From CAJCJE01 sp036494465 (GTDB taxonomy: Bacteria; Actinomycetota; Actinomycetes; Mycobacteriales; Pseudonocardiaceae): a stretch of 64,000 nt of DNA. A program made the translations under genes and the position numbers. Shown here in pieces: positions 34,681-43,837 of this stretch. Numbering within the stretch: position 1 is the first letter of the stretch; the number at the start of each line of letters is the position of its first letter. Where the stretch lies: the NCBI GenBank assembly GCA_036494465.1, contig DASXOJ010000181.1, forward strand, positions 1 through 64,000, in the 5' to 3' direction. The notes beneath the pieces were generated by a model. It was given only the letters and a program-made list of their open reading frames with translations, had not been told where the DNA came from and ran no database searches.

Positions 34681-35904
34681 CTAGTTTTTTAGGGCCGCGG
34701 CGCGCGATTCGAGGTAGCGGCGTTCGGCGAGACTCGCCGTTTCGCGCGCGGCGCGCAGGTAGTTCTCTCGCGCGGCGGGCAGGTTGCCCGCGTCTTCGAG
34801 CAGGTGCGCACGCACGGCGGCCAACCGGTGGTGGCCGGACATCCGCTCGTCGTCGTCCAAAGTGGACAACAGGTCGAGACCGGCGGCCGGGCCTTCCAGT
34901 TCGGCGAGGGCGACCGCGCGATTGAGCGTGACCATCGGGTTCGGGGCGATGCGCTCCAGGATCTTGTAGAGGATGTGCACCTGGCGCCAGTTGGTGTCCT
35001 CGGCCCGGGCCGCGTCCGCGTGCGTCGCGGCGATCGCGGCCTGCAACTGGTACGGGCCCAGCGGTGCCTTGGTCATCGCGGCGCTGATCAACTCGGTGCC
35101 TTCGGCGATCAACGCCGCGTCCCAGGCAGTCCGGTTCTGTTCGGCGAGCGGGATCAGGTCGCCGTCGGCGGTGGTGCGGGCGGTCCGGCGCGCGTCGGTG
35201 AGCAGCATCAACGCCAGCAGCGCCGCGACTTCGGCGTCGCCAGGCAACTGCCTGTGCACCATGCGGGTCAGCCGGATCGCCTCGCCTGCCAGTTCGACCC
35301 GGTCCAGGTTCGCGCCGGAGGACGCCGTGTACCCCTCGTTGAAGATCAGGTACAGCACGTGCAGGACGACGCCGAGCCGCTGCGGCCATTCTTCCTTCGC
35401 CGGTAGCGCGAACTGGCTGCCCGCCTGCTTGACCTTCTGCTTGGCGCGACTGATCCGGGCGCCCATGGTCGGCTCCGGTACCAGGAATGCGGCGGCGATC
35501 TCGCCGGTGGTCAGGCCGCCGACGGCGCGCAGGGTGAGCGCGGTCTGCGAAGCGGCGGTGAGCACCGGGTGGCAGCACAGGAACAGCAGGACCAGGGCGT
35601 CGTCCTGGTCCTGCACATCCTCGGCGTCGCCCCGAGCCTCGGCCTCGATCGCGACGGTGGTCTCGCGTTCGCGGCGGGCGTGTTCGCTGCGCAGCTGGTC
35701 GATCAGCTTGCGCGAGGCGACCGTGATCAGCCAGCCGCGCGGGTTGGCGGGCACGCCATCGGTAGGCCACTGCATCGACGCGGCGAGGATCGCCTCCTGG
35801 ACCGCGTCCTCGCATTCCTCGAAGTGGCCGTGCCTGCGCACGAGCGAGCCGAGGACCTGCGGCGTGAGTTCACGCAGCAGGTCCTCGACGGCCGGCTCGA
35901 CCAC
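34681..35904 (-). CDS. ECF sigma factor, ECF42/DUF6596 type
   Basis: A 407-residue extracytoplasmic-function sigma factor. Region 2 (EDAVQEAILAASMQWPTDGV) and region 4 (LTLRAVGGLTTGEIAAAFLV, PTMGARISRAKQKVK) are followed by a ~230-residue C-terminal TPR-like DUF6596 domain (LIFNEGYTASSG, APNPMVTLNRAVALAELEGP). ECF42 factors pair with DGPF/YciI proteins instead of anti-sigma factors, and one lies 2 bp upstream. The start is GTG 35904. Confidence 0.93.
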   Translation of the reverse strand: MVEPAVEDLLRELTPQVLGSLVRRHGHFEECEDAVQEAILAASMQWPTDGVPANPRGWLITVASRKLIDQLRSEHARRERETTVAIEAEARGDAEDVQDQDDALVLLFLCCHPVLTAASQTALTLRAVGGLTTGEIAAAFLVPEPTMGARISRAKQKVKQAGSQFALPAKEEWPQRLGVVLHVLYLIFNEGYTASSGANLDRVELAGEAIRLTRMVHRQLPGDAEVAALLALMLLTDARRTARTTADGDLIPLAEQNRTAWDAALIAEGTELISAAMTKAPLGPYQLQAAIAATHADAARAEDTNWRQVHILYKILERIAPNPMVTLNRAVALAELEGPAAGLDLLSTLDDDERMSGHHRLAAVRAHLLEDAGNLPAARENYLRAARETASLAERRYLESRAAALKN

Positions 35905-35906
35905 GG

Positions 35907-36278
35907 TCAGACCGTCAACTCGCCGTTGTCGGCCATGATCCGGCGGACCTCGATGCCCAGCCCGGGCACCTTGGCATCGGGGATCATCGCGGCAAGTTCC
36001 AGCGCGCGTTCCTTGTTCTCCACGTCGACCAGGTAGTAGCCGCCCAGGTATTCCTTGGCCTCCAGATAGGGGCCGTCGGTGACGAGGCGTTCGCCGTCGC
36101 GCACCCGGACCACCGCGCTCTGCGACGGGTCGGCGAGCGCCTGGGTCAGGATCATCTCGCCGGAGTTCCGCACGGTTTCCATGAACGCGCCGTGACCGTT
36201 CATCACCTCGTTGCGCTCGTCCTCGGTGAGTGACTCCCAGACAGTCGGGTTGACGTGCATCAACAGCAGGAACTTCAT
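35907..36278 (-). CDS. DGPF (YciI-like) protein, partner of ECF42 sigma
   Basis: A 123-residue protein of the YCII-related family. It begins MKFLLLMHVNP and contains the namesake VTDGPYLEAKEYLGGYYLVD. Such proteins are encoded directly before ECF42 sigma factors; they form a small ferredoxin-like dimer of unknown catalytic role and may modulate the sigma factor. It forms an operon with the sigma gene (2-bp gap). Confidence 0.9.
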   Translation of the reverse strand: MKFLLLMHVNPTVWESLTEDERNEVMNGHGAFMETVRNSGEMILTQALADPSQSAVVRVRDGERLVTDGPYLEAKEYLGGYYLVDVENKERALELAAMIPDAKVPGLGIEVRRIMADNGELTV

Positions 36279-36348
36279 GGCTTACTCCTCGTCGTCTTCA
36301 CCGCCCGGTTGGGCGTTGTCACCCTCTGGTCGGAGCCGACGCCGTGAC

Positions 36349-36378
36349 TTTGACACGAACTCTGGCACAGATGTCAAA
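36349..36378. promoter_or_regulatory. Inverted repeat TTTGACA/TGTCAAA before the MFS gene
   Basis: Perfect 7-bp arms TTTGACA (36349-36355) and TGTCAAA (36372-36378) with a 16-bp spacer lie between the divergent DGPF and MFS genes. The left arm contains TTGACA, a consensus -35 element, so a bound regulator would occlude a promoter. The regulator is unknown. Confidence 0.5.
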
Positions 36379-36435
36379 ACCCGGCGCGCGGTTCCGACCG
36401 AAGGGCAACACCAACCCATCGGGAAGGACGACGAC

Positions 36436-37878
36436 ATGGAAACCACGCCGCTTGGCAGCCGCCGGGAATGGCTCGGCCTGCTGGTCCTGATCGTGCCGAC
36501 GCTGCTGGTCGCGCTGGACATGACCGCGCTGTTCCTGGCGCTCCCCCGGATCTCCGCCGACCTGGGCGCGAGCCACGTGCAGCAACTGTGGATCAGCGAC
36601 AGTTACGGCTTCCTGGTCGCCGGATTCGTGATCACCATGGGCACCCTGGGCGACCGGATCGGCCGCCGGAAGCTGCTGCTGATCGGCGCGGCGGGCTTCC
36701 TGCTGATGTCACTGGTCGGCGCGTTCTCGACCAGTCCGGAGATGCTGATCGCGGCGCGTGCCTTGCAGGGCCTCGCCGGTGCGACGTTGATGCCCTCGAC
36801 GTTGGCGCTGATCAGCAACATGTTCCGGGACGAGCGGCAGCGCGGGAAGGCGATCGCGGCCTGGGCGACCTGCCAGTTCGCCGGTGGCGCGCTCGGCCCG
36901 GTGGTCGCGGGCGTGCTGTTGCAGCACTTCTGGTGGGGTTCGGTGTTCCTGATGGCGGTGCCGATGCTCGGTCTGCTGCTGATCCTCGGCCCGATCCTGC
37001 TGCCCGAGTTCCGCAACCCGGACGCGGGCCGGATCGACCCGGCGAGCGTGGCGTTGTCCCTGATCGCGATCCTGCCGGTGGTCTACGGGCTGAAGGAGCT
37101 GACCGTGGACGGCACGCAGAGCGTGGTCCTGCCGCTCGCGGCGATCGTGGTCGGGGTGGCGGTCGGCGTGGTGTTCGTACGGCGTCAACTGCGGTTGACC
37201 ACTCCCCTGCTCGACCTGCGGCTGCTGCGCAATCCCCGGTTCAGCGCGGTGCTGATCGGCCTGGTGCTGGCCGGGATCGCGATGGCGGGCTGTGGGCTGC
37301 TGGTCACCCAGTTCCTGCAGAACGTGCTCGGCCTCGGTCCGTTGGCGGCCGCCATCCTGTTCTGCCCGATGGGGATCGGCGTCGCGATCGGCACGATGAC
37401 CGCGCCGCTGCTGGCGCGCCGGCTGGCCGCGCACACCGCGATCACCAGCGGGCTGTGCGTGTCGGTGCTGGGCTGCCTTGCCATCGCGGTCGCGCACGGT
37501 GCGGCGACGTTGCCGCTGGTCATCGTGGGGATCACCGTGCTCGCCCTGGGCACCGGCCCGCTGTTCGCGCTCGGCACCGGCCTGGTGGTCGGCTCAGTGC
37601 CGCCGGAGCGGGCCGGTTCGGCGGCGTCGATGTCGGAGACCAGCAACTACCTTGGCGGGTCGCTGGGCATCGCGGTGCTGGGCGCGGTCGGTGCCGCCGT
37701 GTACCGGCTGAACCTGGCGAGTGGGACGCCAAGCGGTCCGGCGTTCACCGCAGGTCTGCACGTGGTCGGTGTGGTGTCCGCGGTGATCTTCGCGGTCATC
37801 GCCGGTCTGGTGCTCGGCGCCGGGTCGCGCGCCGCGAAGGCCACGCGACCCGGCGCACTTGTCACGTCCCGCAGCTGA
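36436..37878 (+). CDS. MFS drug efflux transporter (DHA2, 14 TM)
   Basis: A 480-residue inner-membrane proton antiporter of the DHA2 (QacA/SmvA) type with about 14 membrane helices. Motif A is GTLGDRIGRRKLLLIG; motif C-like residues appear in ARALQGLAGATLMPSTLALI and FAGGALGPVVAG; D28 in LLVALDMTALFLALP matches motif D1. It probably exports hydrophobic or cationic drugs. ATG 36436 follows GGGAAGGA. Its last 17 bases overlap the convergent glycosyltransferase gene. Confidence 0.92.
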   Translation: METTPLGSRREWLGLLVLIVPTLLVALDMTALFLALPRISADLGASHVQQLWISDSYGFLVAGFVITMGTLGDRIGRRKLLLIGAAGFLLMSLVGAFSTSPEMLIAARALQGLAGATLMPSTLALISNMFRDERQRGKAIAAWATCQFAGGALGPVVAGVLLQHFWWGSVFLMAVPMLGLLLILGPILLPEFRNPDAGRIDPASVALSLIAILPVVYGLKELTVDGTQSVVLPLAAIVVGVAVGVVFVRRQLRLTTPLLDLRLLRNPRFSAVLIGLVLAGIAMAGCGLLVTQFLQNVLGLGPLAAAILFCPMGIGVAIGTMTAPLLARRLAAHTAITSGLCVSVLGCLAIAVAHGAATLPLVIVGITVLALGTGPLFALGTGLVVGSVPPERAGSAASMSETSNYLGGSLGIAVLGAVGAAVYRLNLASGTPSGPAFTAGLHVVGVVSAVIFAVIAGLVLGAGSRAAKATRPGALVTSRS

Positions 37879-39865
37879 ACAGATAACCCGCCTGGAGGGC
37901 GTCCGGTCCGATCGCGGCCGGGCGCACCGGCACGCAGTGCCGCGTCACCCAGTCGATCCGGGTCTGGAGCGTGTTCATGTCCAGGCTCGGTGTGGCCTTC
38001 GCGGCCTCGGTGGCGGGCGTGCCCTGGAGCAGTTTGCCAAGCTCCAGCAACGGTCCGGGCAGCAGCACGAAACCGAGCTGGTGGGTGGCGGACCACTGGG
38101 CGACCTGCGCCGCCGTCGGGCTCGGGTCCAGACCGACGTAACCGCCGAACGCGGCGACGCGCGCGGACGAGTTGACCAGGAACGGGTCCGCGCCCCAGCT
38201 GCCGAGTTCGACCGCCAGCTGGATCCGCGCGTCCGGCGCGTGCGCGGTCACGTAGGCGAGCACCTCGCGCTGGCCAGAGGTGAGGGTGGCGGCCTGGTCC
38301 ATGAAGGACACGTACGCCTGCGCGGCTTTGCCGGACTTCAACGCGCTCTGCGCCGTCGCAGCGACCATCCCGTCGGGCGGAATAGGGCCCGCTGCCGGAT
38401 CGGCGGCGGAGATCACCGTCTGCGGGGTCACCGTCGTGGCGACCGAGAACGCGACCGGGCCGGCGAGCAACGCGACCACGCCGAGCGCGACAACCGGACG
38501 GGCCACCCGAACCCGGCGACCGGGGAACGCGGCAAGCAGCGCCACCACGACGACCACGGTCACGATCGCGACGGCAAACCGTAGCCACGGCTGCCAGTCC
38601 GGCGTGCGCGACAACACGAGGACCGCGAACGCACCGGAACCGAGGATGGCCAACGGCAACAGCAACCCGGCGCGGCGTCCGGCCCGGTACCAGCCCCAGC
38701 ACGCACTCAGCCCGACCGAGGACAGCGCGGCGATGGCAGGCACGAGTTCGACGGTGTAGTAGCGGTGGAAAATGCCGCCCGCGAAGGAGAACACCAACCC
38801 TGCGACGATCAGCCAGCCGCCCCACAGCAGCCAGCCCGCGCGCTGTTCCGGTGTGCCGCAGCGGGTGCGCGCCCAGAGGATGATCGCGCCGAGCACGGTC
38901 GCCAGCGCGAGCGGCAACAACCAGCCGACCTGACTGGCCAGCGATTCGCTGACCAGCCGCAACGGTCCGGGTGGCGCGGCGAGCTGGGCGCCGTAGGCGC
39001 TGCCGAGACTGCCCAGCGAGCCGATGCTGCCGCCCGCGACCCGGCCGAACCCGTTGTAGCCGAAGATGAGCTGCCAGATCGAGTTGTCCGAGGTGCTGCC
39101 GATGTAGGGCCGGTCGCTCGCGGGCCACAGGCTGACCATGACCGGCCAGGCAAGCGAGACAGCGGCCGTGGTGATGCCCGCGAGCAGGATGCGCAGCAGG
39201 CGTTTCGGCCAGCTGATCGGCGCGGCCAGGTAGGCGATGGCGAGTGCGGGCAACAGGATCCAGCCCGCGAGCATCTTGGCGAAGAACGCCAATCCGACCA
39301 GCGCGCCCGCCGATACCAGCCAACCGGTGCCCTTCCCGGTCGACGCGCGCTCGACCGCGCGGGTCACGCAGTAGGCGGCGAGCAGCAGCAACAGCACCAT
39401 CAGCGCGTCAGCCTGGTTGGCGCGGTTGATGGCAGTGCTGATCGGCGACACCGCCAGGATCAGCGCGGCGACCAACGCGGGCCGCTCTCCCGCCCAGCGC
39501 CGCACCAACCGGTGCAGCACGAACACCGCCGCGACGCCTTCGACCGCCTGCACCAGCGCGATCGCCCACCAGTGATAGCCGAAGATCCATACGCCGATGC
39601 CCTGCACCCAGAACCCGAACGGCGTCTTGTCGATGGTCACCACGCCCGCCGGATCGAACCCGCCGAGCAGGAACGCCTTCACACTCTCGGTCATCGACCG
39701 GACCCCGGCCGCGTAGTACGGCTGCAAGGCGCGGTCGCCGATCCCCCAGCAGTACAGCACTGCCGCCACGGCGAGAATCGCCAGCAGTGCGATGCCTTCC
39801 CAGCGTCGCCGTGGCGGATCATCGGGTTGTTGGCTGGCTGTGCGTTCGAGTACCCCAGTAGTCAC
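37862..39865 (-). CDS. GT39-type membrane glycosyltransferase (ArnT/PMT-like)
   Basis: A 667-residue integral membrane protein of the actinobacterial mannosyl/arabinosyltransferase-like family (PMT/ArnT superfamily). The first loop bears the family motif AAGVRSMTESVKAFLLGGFD with VTIDKTPFGFWVQ, followed by about 11 membrane helices and an extracytoplasmic C-terminal domain (VTAHAPDARIQLAVELGSWG). It transfers a sugar from a polyprenyl phosphate to a periplasmic acceptor; donor and acceptor are unknown. The GTG at 39865 is chosen because family sequence begins there; no clear ribosome binding site is visible. Confidence 0.88.
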   Translation of the reverse strand: MTTGVLERTASQQPDDPPRRRWEGIALLAILAVAAVLYCWGIGDRALQPYYAAGVRSMTESVKAFLLGGFDPAGVVTIDKTPFGFWVQGIGVWIFGYHWWAIALVQAVEGVAAVFVLHRLVRRWAGERPALVAALILAVSPISTAINRANQADALMVLLLLLAAYCVTRAVERASTGKGTGWLVSAGALVGLAFFAKMLAGWILLPALAIAYLAAPISWPKRLLRILLAGITTAAVSLAWPVMVSLWPASDRPYIGSTSDNSIWQLIFGYNGFGRVAGGSIGSLGSLGSAYGAQLAAPPGPLRLVSESLASQVGWLLPLALATVLGAIILWARTRCGTPEQRAGWLLWGGWLIVAGLVFSFAGGIFHRYYTVELVPAIAALSSVGLSACWGWYRAGRRAGLLLPLAILGSGAFAVLVLSRTPDWQPWLRFAVAIVTVVVVVALLAAFPGRRVRVARPVVALGVVALLAGPVAFSVATTVTPQTVISAADPAAGPIPPDGMVAATAQSALKSGKAAQAYVSFMDQAATLTSGQREVLAYVTAHAPDARIQLAVELGSWGADPFLVNSSARVAAFGGYVGLDPSPTAAQVAQWSATHQLGFVLLPGPLLELGKLLQGTPATEAAKATPSLDMNTLQTRIDWVTRHCVPVRPAAIGPDALQAGYLFSCGT

Positions 39866-39936
39866 GCTCTGATTGAACCGGCTCACGCGCCGGAGTTCGT
39901 CAACCCTCGGGTCGAGCTCGCGATCAACCCTGAGTT

Positions 39937-40563
39937 CTAGAGACTGGACAGTTCCGTAGCCAGATTGGATTTCGCACGCTGCTCCCAGTGTTTCCTGGCG
40001 GGCTCGGTGTGGAAGAGCGGATCGCGGGCGGCGAGGCTCGTCAGCACGGCGGCGCGGCCGGAGCGCCAGGCATCGTCCGATACGGACGCGTATTCGGCGC
40101 GGACGGCGCGTCGATATCGTTCGTAGTCCTCGGGTTGGGCGGCGAGGATGGCCAGGTCGGCGTCGAACAGGATCTGCGCGGCGAGGTCGGTGGGAGCCCC
40201 GGCGTGGTCGATGGTCGCGAGGACCAGACGCTCCACTTCGGACACGTCGGTGTCGGTGATTCCGCCGCGGCGCAACCAGGTTCCGGCCCATTCGGCGCTG
40301 CGCCGCTCGTCGTCGCCGGGCTTGCCGTCGTAGTGCACGTCGTGCGCGCACGCGGCGAGCGTCACGATCGCGCGATCATGGGCCGCCAGGCCGAGTTCGT
40401 CGGCGAGCAGCGCGGCATCGCGCAGCACGGCGAGCACGTGCGCGGTGTTGTGGTAGCGCCGGTGCGGCTCGGCATAGCGCGCGACGAGGTCTGCGGCGGC
40501 CTCCCGCGCGACCGAGGCGTTCCCAGAAAGCGAACACGTTGCGTCGACCCAGGACTCACGCAT
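39937..40563 (-). CDS. HD-domain phosphohydrolase
   Basis: A 208-residue metal-dependent hydrolase of the HD superfamily: RRYHNTAHVLAV, ACAHDVHYDGKPGDDERRSA (the H-D pair), TIDHAG and LFDADLAILA provide the metal ligands. Proteins of this size resemble predicted nucleotide or nucleotidyl-ester hydrolases; no substrate is established. It is divergent from the macro-domain gene, with only 17 bp between the starts. Confidence 0.88.
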   Translation of the reverse strand: MRESWVDATCSLSGNASVAREAAADLVARYAEPHRRYHNTAHVLAVLRDAALLADELGLAAHDRAIVTLAACAHDVHYDGKPGDDERRSAEWAGTWLRRGGITDTDVSEVERLVLATIDHAGAPTDLAAQILFDADLAILAAQPEDYERYRRAVRAEYASVSDDAWRSGRAAVLTSLAARDPLFHTEPARKHWEQRAKSNLATELSSL

Positions 40564-40580
40564 TACGGCATTCTGACACC

Positions 40581-41084
40581 ATGACGGCGATCGAGGTGGT
40601 GCGCGATGACATCACCGCGCAGCGGGTGGACGCGATAGTGACCGCAGCGAACGAGTCACTCCTCGGCGGTGGCGGGGTGGACGGCGCGATCCATCGCGCA
40701 GCCGGGCCCCGGTTGGCGGCGGCGGGTGCGGCGATCGCGCCGTGCGATCCGGGGGATGCCAAGGCGACGCCCGCGTTCGACCTGGATCCGCCGGTGCGGC
40801 ATGTGATCCACACGGTCGGGCCGGTGTGGGAAGGCGGCGGCTACGGCGAAGCCGAGACGTTGGCATCGTGTTATCGCGCCAGTCTCGCGGTGGCCGACGA
40901 GCTCGGCGCGCGCAGTGTCGCGTTTCCGACCATCGCGACCGGTGTGTACGGCTATCCGATCGCCGACGCCGCGCGGATCGCGGTACAGACGATCCGCGCG
41001 ACGCCGACCGAGGTCGAACGGGTGCTGCTCGTCGCGTTCGACGAGCAGTCACACACCGAGTTGGTCAGGCAGGTTGGCCCATGA
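40581..41084 (+). CDS. Macro-domain ADP-ribose hydrolase
   Basis: A 167-residue single-domain macro protein of the O-acetyl-ADP-ribose deacetylase/MacroD type. The binding motifs are NESLLGGGGVDGAIHRAAGP (with the catalytic Asn/Asp region) and FPTIATGVYGYP. It hydrolyses ADP-ribose ester bonds on small molecules or proteins. The ATG 40581 follows the divergent HD gene by 17 bp. Its 3' end overlaps the convergent monooxygenase gene by 20 bp. Confidence 0.93.
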   Translation: MTAIEVVRDDITAQRVDAIVTAANESLLGGGGVDGAIHRAAGPRLAAAGAAIAPCDPGDAKATPAFDLDPPVRHVIHTVGPVWEGGGYGEAETLASCYRASLAVADELGARSVAFPTIATGVYGYPIADAARIAVQTIRATPTEVERVLLVAFDEQSHTELVRQVGP

Positions 41085-42306
41085 CGCCGGCCAGGTAGTC
41101 CTTGGCCTTCTCCGGGTCCAGGAACCAGTTCTCGAAATCGGACGGGTCGTTGAACCCGTTGGCGAAGCGCTGCGCGACGGCCGGGCTGACGCTGGCCGCG
41201 CCGAGGATCTCCAGCACGTGCGGGGGCGGCGGGGCGAGCAGCGCGTTCGTCCACATGGTGACGTGCTGGGCATACTCCCAGTAGTGGTCGAAGGTGGACT
41301 GCATCCAGGCGCGGTCGAACGGCCGGTCGCCGTGCGCGAGGATGTCGGTGAGGTAGGACGCGGCGCATTTGCTCGCGTTGTTGCTGCCCTGGCCGGTGAT
41401 CGGATCGTTGGCGACGACCACGTCGGCCATGCCGAGCACGATGCCGCCGGATTCCAGTTCGCCGATGGGCTGGCGGACGACCGGGGTGTAGCCGCCCGCG
41501 AGGACGGCCTTGTCGTCGGTCAGTTCGACCTCGCCCGCGCGCTCGTACTCCCACGGGGTGTAGGTCTTCATCAGTTCGAGGATCCGCTTGAGGTGCTCCT
41601 GCGGCGTCATCCGCTCCTTGAAGATGTCGCCGGGACCGCCGGGAATCGTTTCCCAGAACAGGATGTCGCAGTTTCCGCTGAGCGTGTACGCGGGGATCAT
41701 GAACAGTTCGCCGACGCCGGGCGCGATGTTGAACCGGACCGCGTGCTTGTCCGGGTGCTCGGGTCGCGGCCCGAGACCGTGCACGTAGGCGAGCGAGAGC
41801 GCGCGCTGCGGGCTGGTGTACGGCGAGCGGGACGGGTCGCGGTCGAACAGGCCGACCAGTTCACCCTTGCCCGCAGACACGATGGTCAGGTCGTAGCGGG
41901 AGGTGAGCGCGTCGATGTCGGCGGTGGTCACCCCGGAGATGATCAGCTTGCCACCGCGCTGCGCGAACAGGTCCAGCCAGCCGGCCATCTTCACCCGCTG
42001 GTCGACGGACTGGGCGTAGTGGTCGAGATCGGCGAACCAGTCCAGGGCGCGCTGCCCGTCCGGGCCGAGCACGGACACGCCGAGGCCGTCGACCTTGACG
42101 CAGTCCTTCTCCCACAGGTTCAGGCCGTGGTCGCGTTCGTTCTGCAGGGCGTTGTCGAACATGCACTGGGTCGACGTCACTTTGCCGTTGCGGATCTCCT
42201 CCGCCGTGCGCGCCGACATCAGGGTGACCTGATAGCCGTTCTCCAACAGGGTGAGCGCGAGTTGCAGGCCGGACTGTCCCGCACCGACGACCAGGATCTT
42301 GCGCAC
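41065..42306 (-). CDS. StyA-like FAD-dependent monooxygenase
   Basis: A 413-residue flavoprotein resembling the epoxidase subunit of styrene monooxygenase. The N-terminal FAD motif is VVGAGQSGLQLALTLLENGY; SAGKGELVGLFDRDPSRSPY and VVANDPITGQGSNNASKCAA are typical of the StyA group, with the GxG(S)N helix near the C-terminus. It needs a separate flavin reductase, which is not in the window. The GTG at 42306 gives GGGAAGG a spacing of 11; GTGs at 42315/42318 lie too close to it. It follows the conservon on the same strand with an 81-bp gap, where other conservons often have a P450. Confidence 0.85.
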   Translation of the reverse strand: MRKILVVGAGQSGLQLALTLLENGYQVTLMSARTAEEIRNGKVTSTQCMFDNALQNERDHGLNLWEKDCVKVDGLGVSVLGPDGQRALDWFADLDHYAQSVDQRVKMAGWLDLFAQRGGKLIISGVTTADIDALTSRYDLTIVSAGKGELVGLFDRDPSRSPYTSPQRALSLAYVHGLGPRPEHPDKHAVRFNIAPGVGELFMIPAYTLSGNCDILFWETIPGGPGDIFKERMTPQEHLKRILELMKTYTPWEYERAGEVELTDDKAVLAGGYTPVVRQPIGELESGGIVLGMADVVVANDPITGQGSNNASKCAASYLTDILAHGDRPFDRAWMQSTFDHYWEYAQHVTMWTNALLAPPPPHVLEILGAASVSPAVAQRFANGFNDPSDFENWFLDPEKAKDYLAGVMGQPA

Positions 42307-42399
42307 CCTATTCACCACCTTCCCGATCGAACCCGAACGCTAACCTGGCTTGCCGCATACCGCTTCCTTTACTTGTCACTGCCTCTTCCTCGCCGCACG

Positions 42400-42987
42400 C
42401 TAGAGACCCACTCCTACCTTGAGACCACCGAGCGTGAACTGGACCAACGCGCTGAGGGTGTCGATGACCGAGGTGCGGTCGCGTGCGTCGCAGGTGACCA
42501 GCGGGACCGACGGCGAGAGCGCAAGGGCGTCTCGTAATTCGCCTGGCTGGTGGGCCAGCTGGCCGTCCCACATGTTGACCGCGACGATGAACGGCACGTC
42601 GGAGTCGTTCTCGAAGTAGTTGATGGCGGGGAAGGACTTCTCGATCTGGTTCGGCCTGCCGTCGACGAGCACGATCGCGCCGATGGCGCCGCGCGCGAGG
42701 TCGTCCCACATGAACCAGAACCGCGGCTGGCCAGGGGTGCCGAACAGGTAGAGCATCAGGTCGTCGGCGAGGGTGCGCTTGCCGAAGTCCATGGCGACCG
42801 TGGTCTTGGTCTTGCCGCCGACGCCACCGAGGTCGTCGACGCCTTCGCTGGGGCCGGTCATCCACGCTTCGGTGTTGAGCGGGGGCACCTCGCTGACCGT
42901 GCTGACGAACGTGGTCTTGCCGACGCCGAAACCGCCGGCCACCACAATCTTCGCCGAGATCATCAAGCTGTTGGCAGGTGCGGTCAC
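42400..42987 (-). CDS. cvnD: Conservon GTPase CvnD
   Basis: A 195-residue small GTPase of the actinobacterial conservon type: P-loop GGFGVGKTTF, switch region TVAMDFGK, G3 LFGTPGQPRF (note the Q), G4 VAVNMWDG in place of NKxD. It acts with the CvnA-C proteins as a membrane-linked signalling complex resembling eukaryotic G-protein modules. It overlaps cvnC by ATGA. Confidence 0.93.
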   Translation of the reverse strand: MTAPANSLMISAKIVVAGGFGVGKTTFVSTVSEVPPLNTEAWMTGPSEGVDDLGGVGGKTKTTVAMDFGKRTLADDLMLYLFGTPGQPRFWFMWDDLARGAIGAIVLVDGRPNQIEKSFPAINYFENDSDVPFIVAVNMWDGQLAHQPGELRDALALSPSVPLVTCDARDRTSVIDTLSALVQFTLGGLKVGVGL

Positions 42988-43370
42988 GGCTGCACCTTCA
43001 AGTTCTGCAAGGCGTCGAGCACACGCTGCATGGTCGCCCCGTCATGTCGGAAGGTGGACGCGGTCGGGTGGATCACGATCGCACCGTAGTCGGCAAGATC
43101 GCTGACCAACACCCTGATCACGGCGAGCGGGATTGTCAGCAACGCCGACAGTTCCGCGACGGACACCCGGGATCTGGCGAGCGTGTACAACTCGCGCGAC
43201 TCCGGCATGAGCCGGGCGGCGAGCGCCTGGTCGTAGTTGGGCACCGAGATGATGGTCTCCACCAGCAACTGGTGCGTTGTCGCCGTGCGGCCACCGGTGA
43301 GCAGGTACGGACGGATGCGGTCGGCGACCCAGGTGTTCACCGGAGGAGTCGAGCCTGCGGTTGTGGACAT
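42984..43370 (-). CDS. cvnC: Conservon DUF742 protein CvnC
   Basis: A 128-residue DUF742 protein with a winged-helix-like fold (VRPYLLTGGRT pattern as RIRPYLLTGGRTATTHQLLV, then IPLAVIRVLVSDLADYGAIV). The ATG 43370 has AGGAGG upstream and is preferred over the longer frame. DUF742 proteins bind the roadblock and GTPase members of the conservon. It overlaps cvnD and follows cvnB by 23 bp. Confidence 0.92.
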   Translation of the reverse strand: MSTTAGSTPPVNTWVADRIRPYLLTGGRTATTHQLLVETIISVPNYDQALAARLMPESRELYTLARSRVSVAELSALLTIPLAVIRVLVSDLADYGAIVIHPTASTFRHDGATMQRVLDALQNLKVQP

Positions 43371-43393
43371 GTGCTTACCTCCTTCCTCCTGGA

Positions 43394-43837
43394 TCAGCCC
43401 AGGTCGGGCGGGGCCGACGCCATCGGGCGCAGCGCGTTGCGGACCCTGGGGGTCAGGTGCCGCGCGTAGCTCTGGACGAACGTGGTCATTTCGTGGGCGA
43501 CGGCCTGCATGTCGCACCGGGGGCCGGTGAGCACGACGAGTCCGCCTTGCTCACCCATGGGCATGAACAGGAAGTGCCCGCCGCTGTGCCGGTGGATGAT
43601 CACCTCGCAGTTGCCCATACCGAACATTTCCGAGCTGGTCCTGGCCAGGCCGAGCACGCCGCTGGCGATCGCGGCGAGGCTGTCCGCCGAGGTCTGGTCG
43701 GTCGAGCGGGACGCGGTGAGCGGCAGTCCGTCGGACGACAGGATCAGGGCGTGCGTGACGCCGTGCACCCGGTTGACGAAGTCGCTGATCAGCCAGGTGA
43801 AGTCGGGAATGCTCGCGGCGTCGTGGTACGCCGTCAC
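43394..43837 (-). CDS. cvnB: Conservon roadblock protein CvnB
   Basis: A 147-residue roadblock/LC7-domain protein (DFTWLISDFVNRVHGVTHAL, SDGLPLTASR, AIASGVLGLAR). Roadblock proteins act as GTPase-activating or scaffold partners of small GTPases. It overlaps cvnA by ATGA, so the four conservon genes are one operon. Confidence 0.93.
   Translation of the reverse strand: MTAYHDAASIPDFTWLISDFVNRVHGVTHALILSSDGLPLTASRSTDQTSADSLAAIASGVLGLARTSSEMFGMGNCEVIIHRHSGGHFLFMPMGEQGGLVVLTGPRCDMQAVAHEMTTFVQSYARHLTPRVRNALRPMASAPPDLG

Noticed and set aside
39866..40351. N-terminal extension of the GT39-type gene
   Set aside because: This part is antisense or alternate-frame sequence of the HD hydrolase; family similarity begins at GTG 39865.
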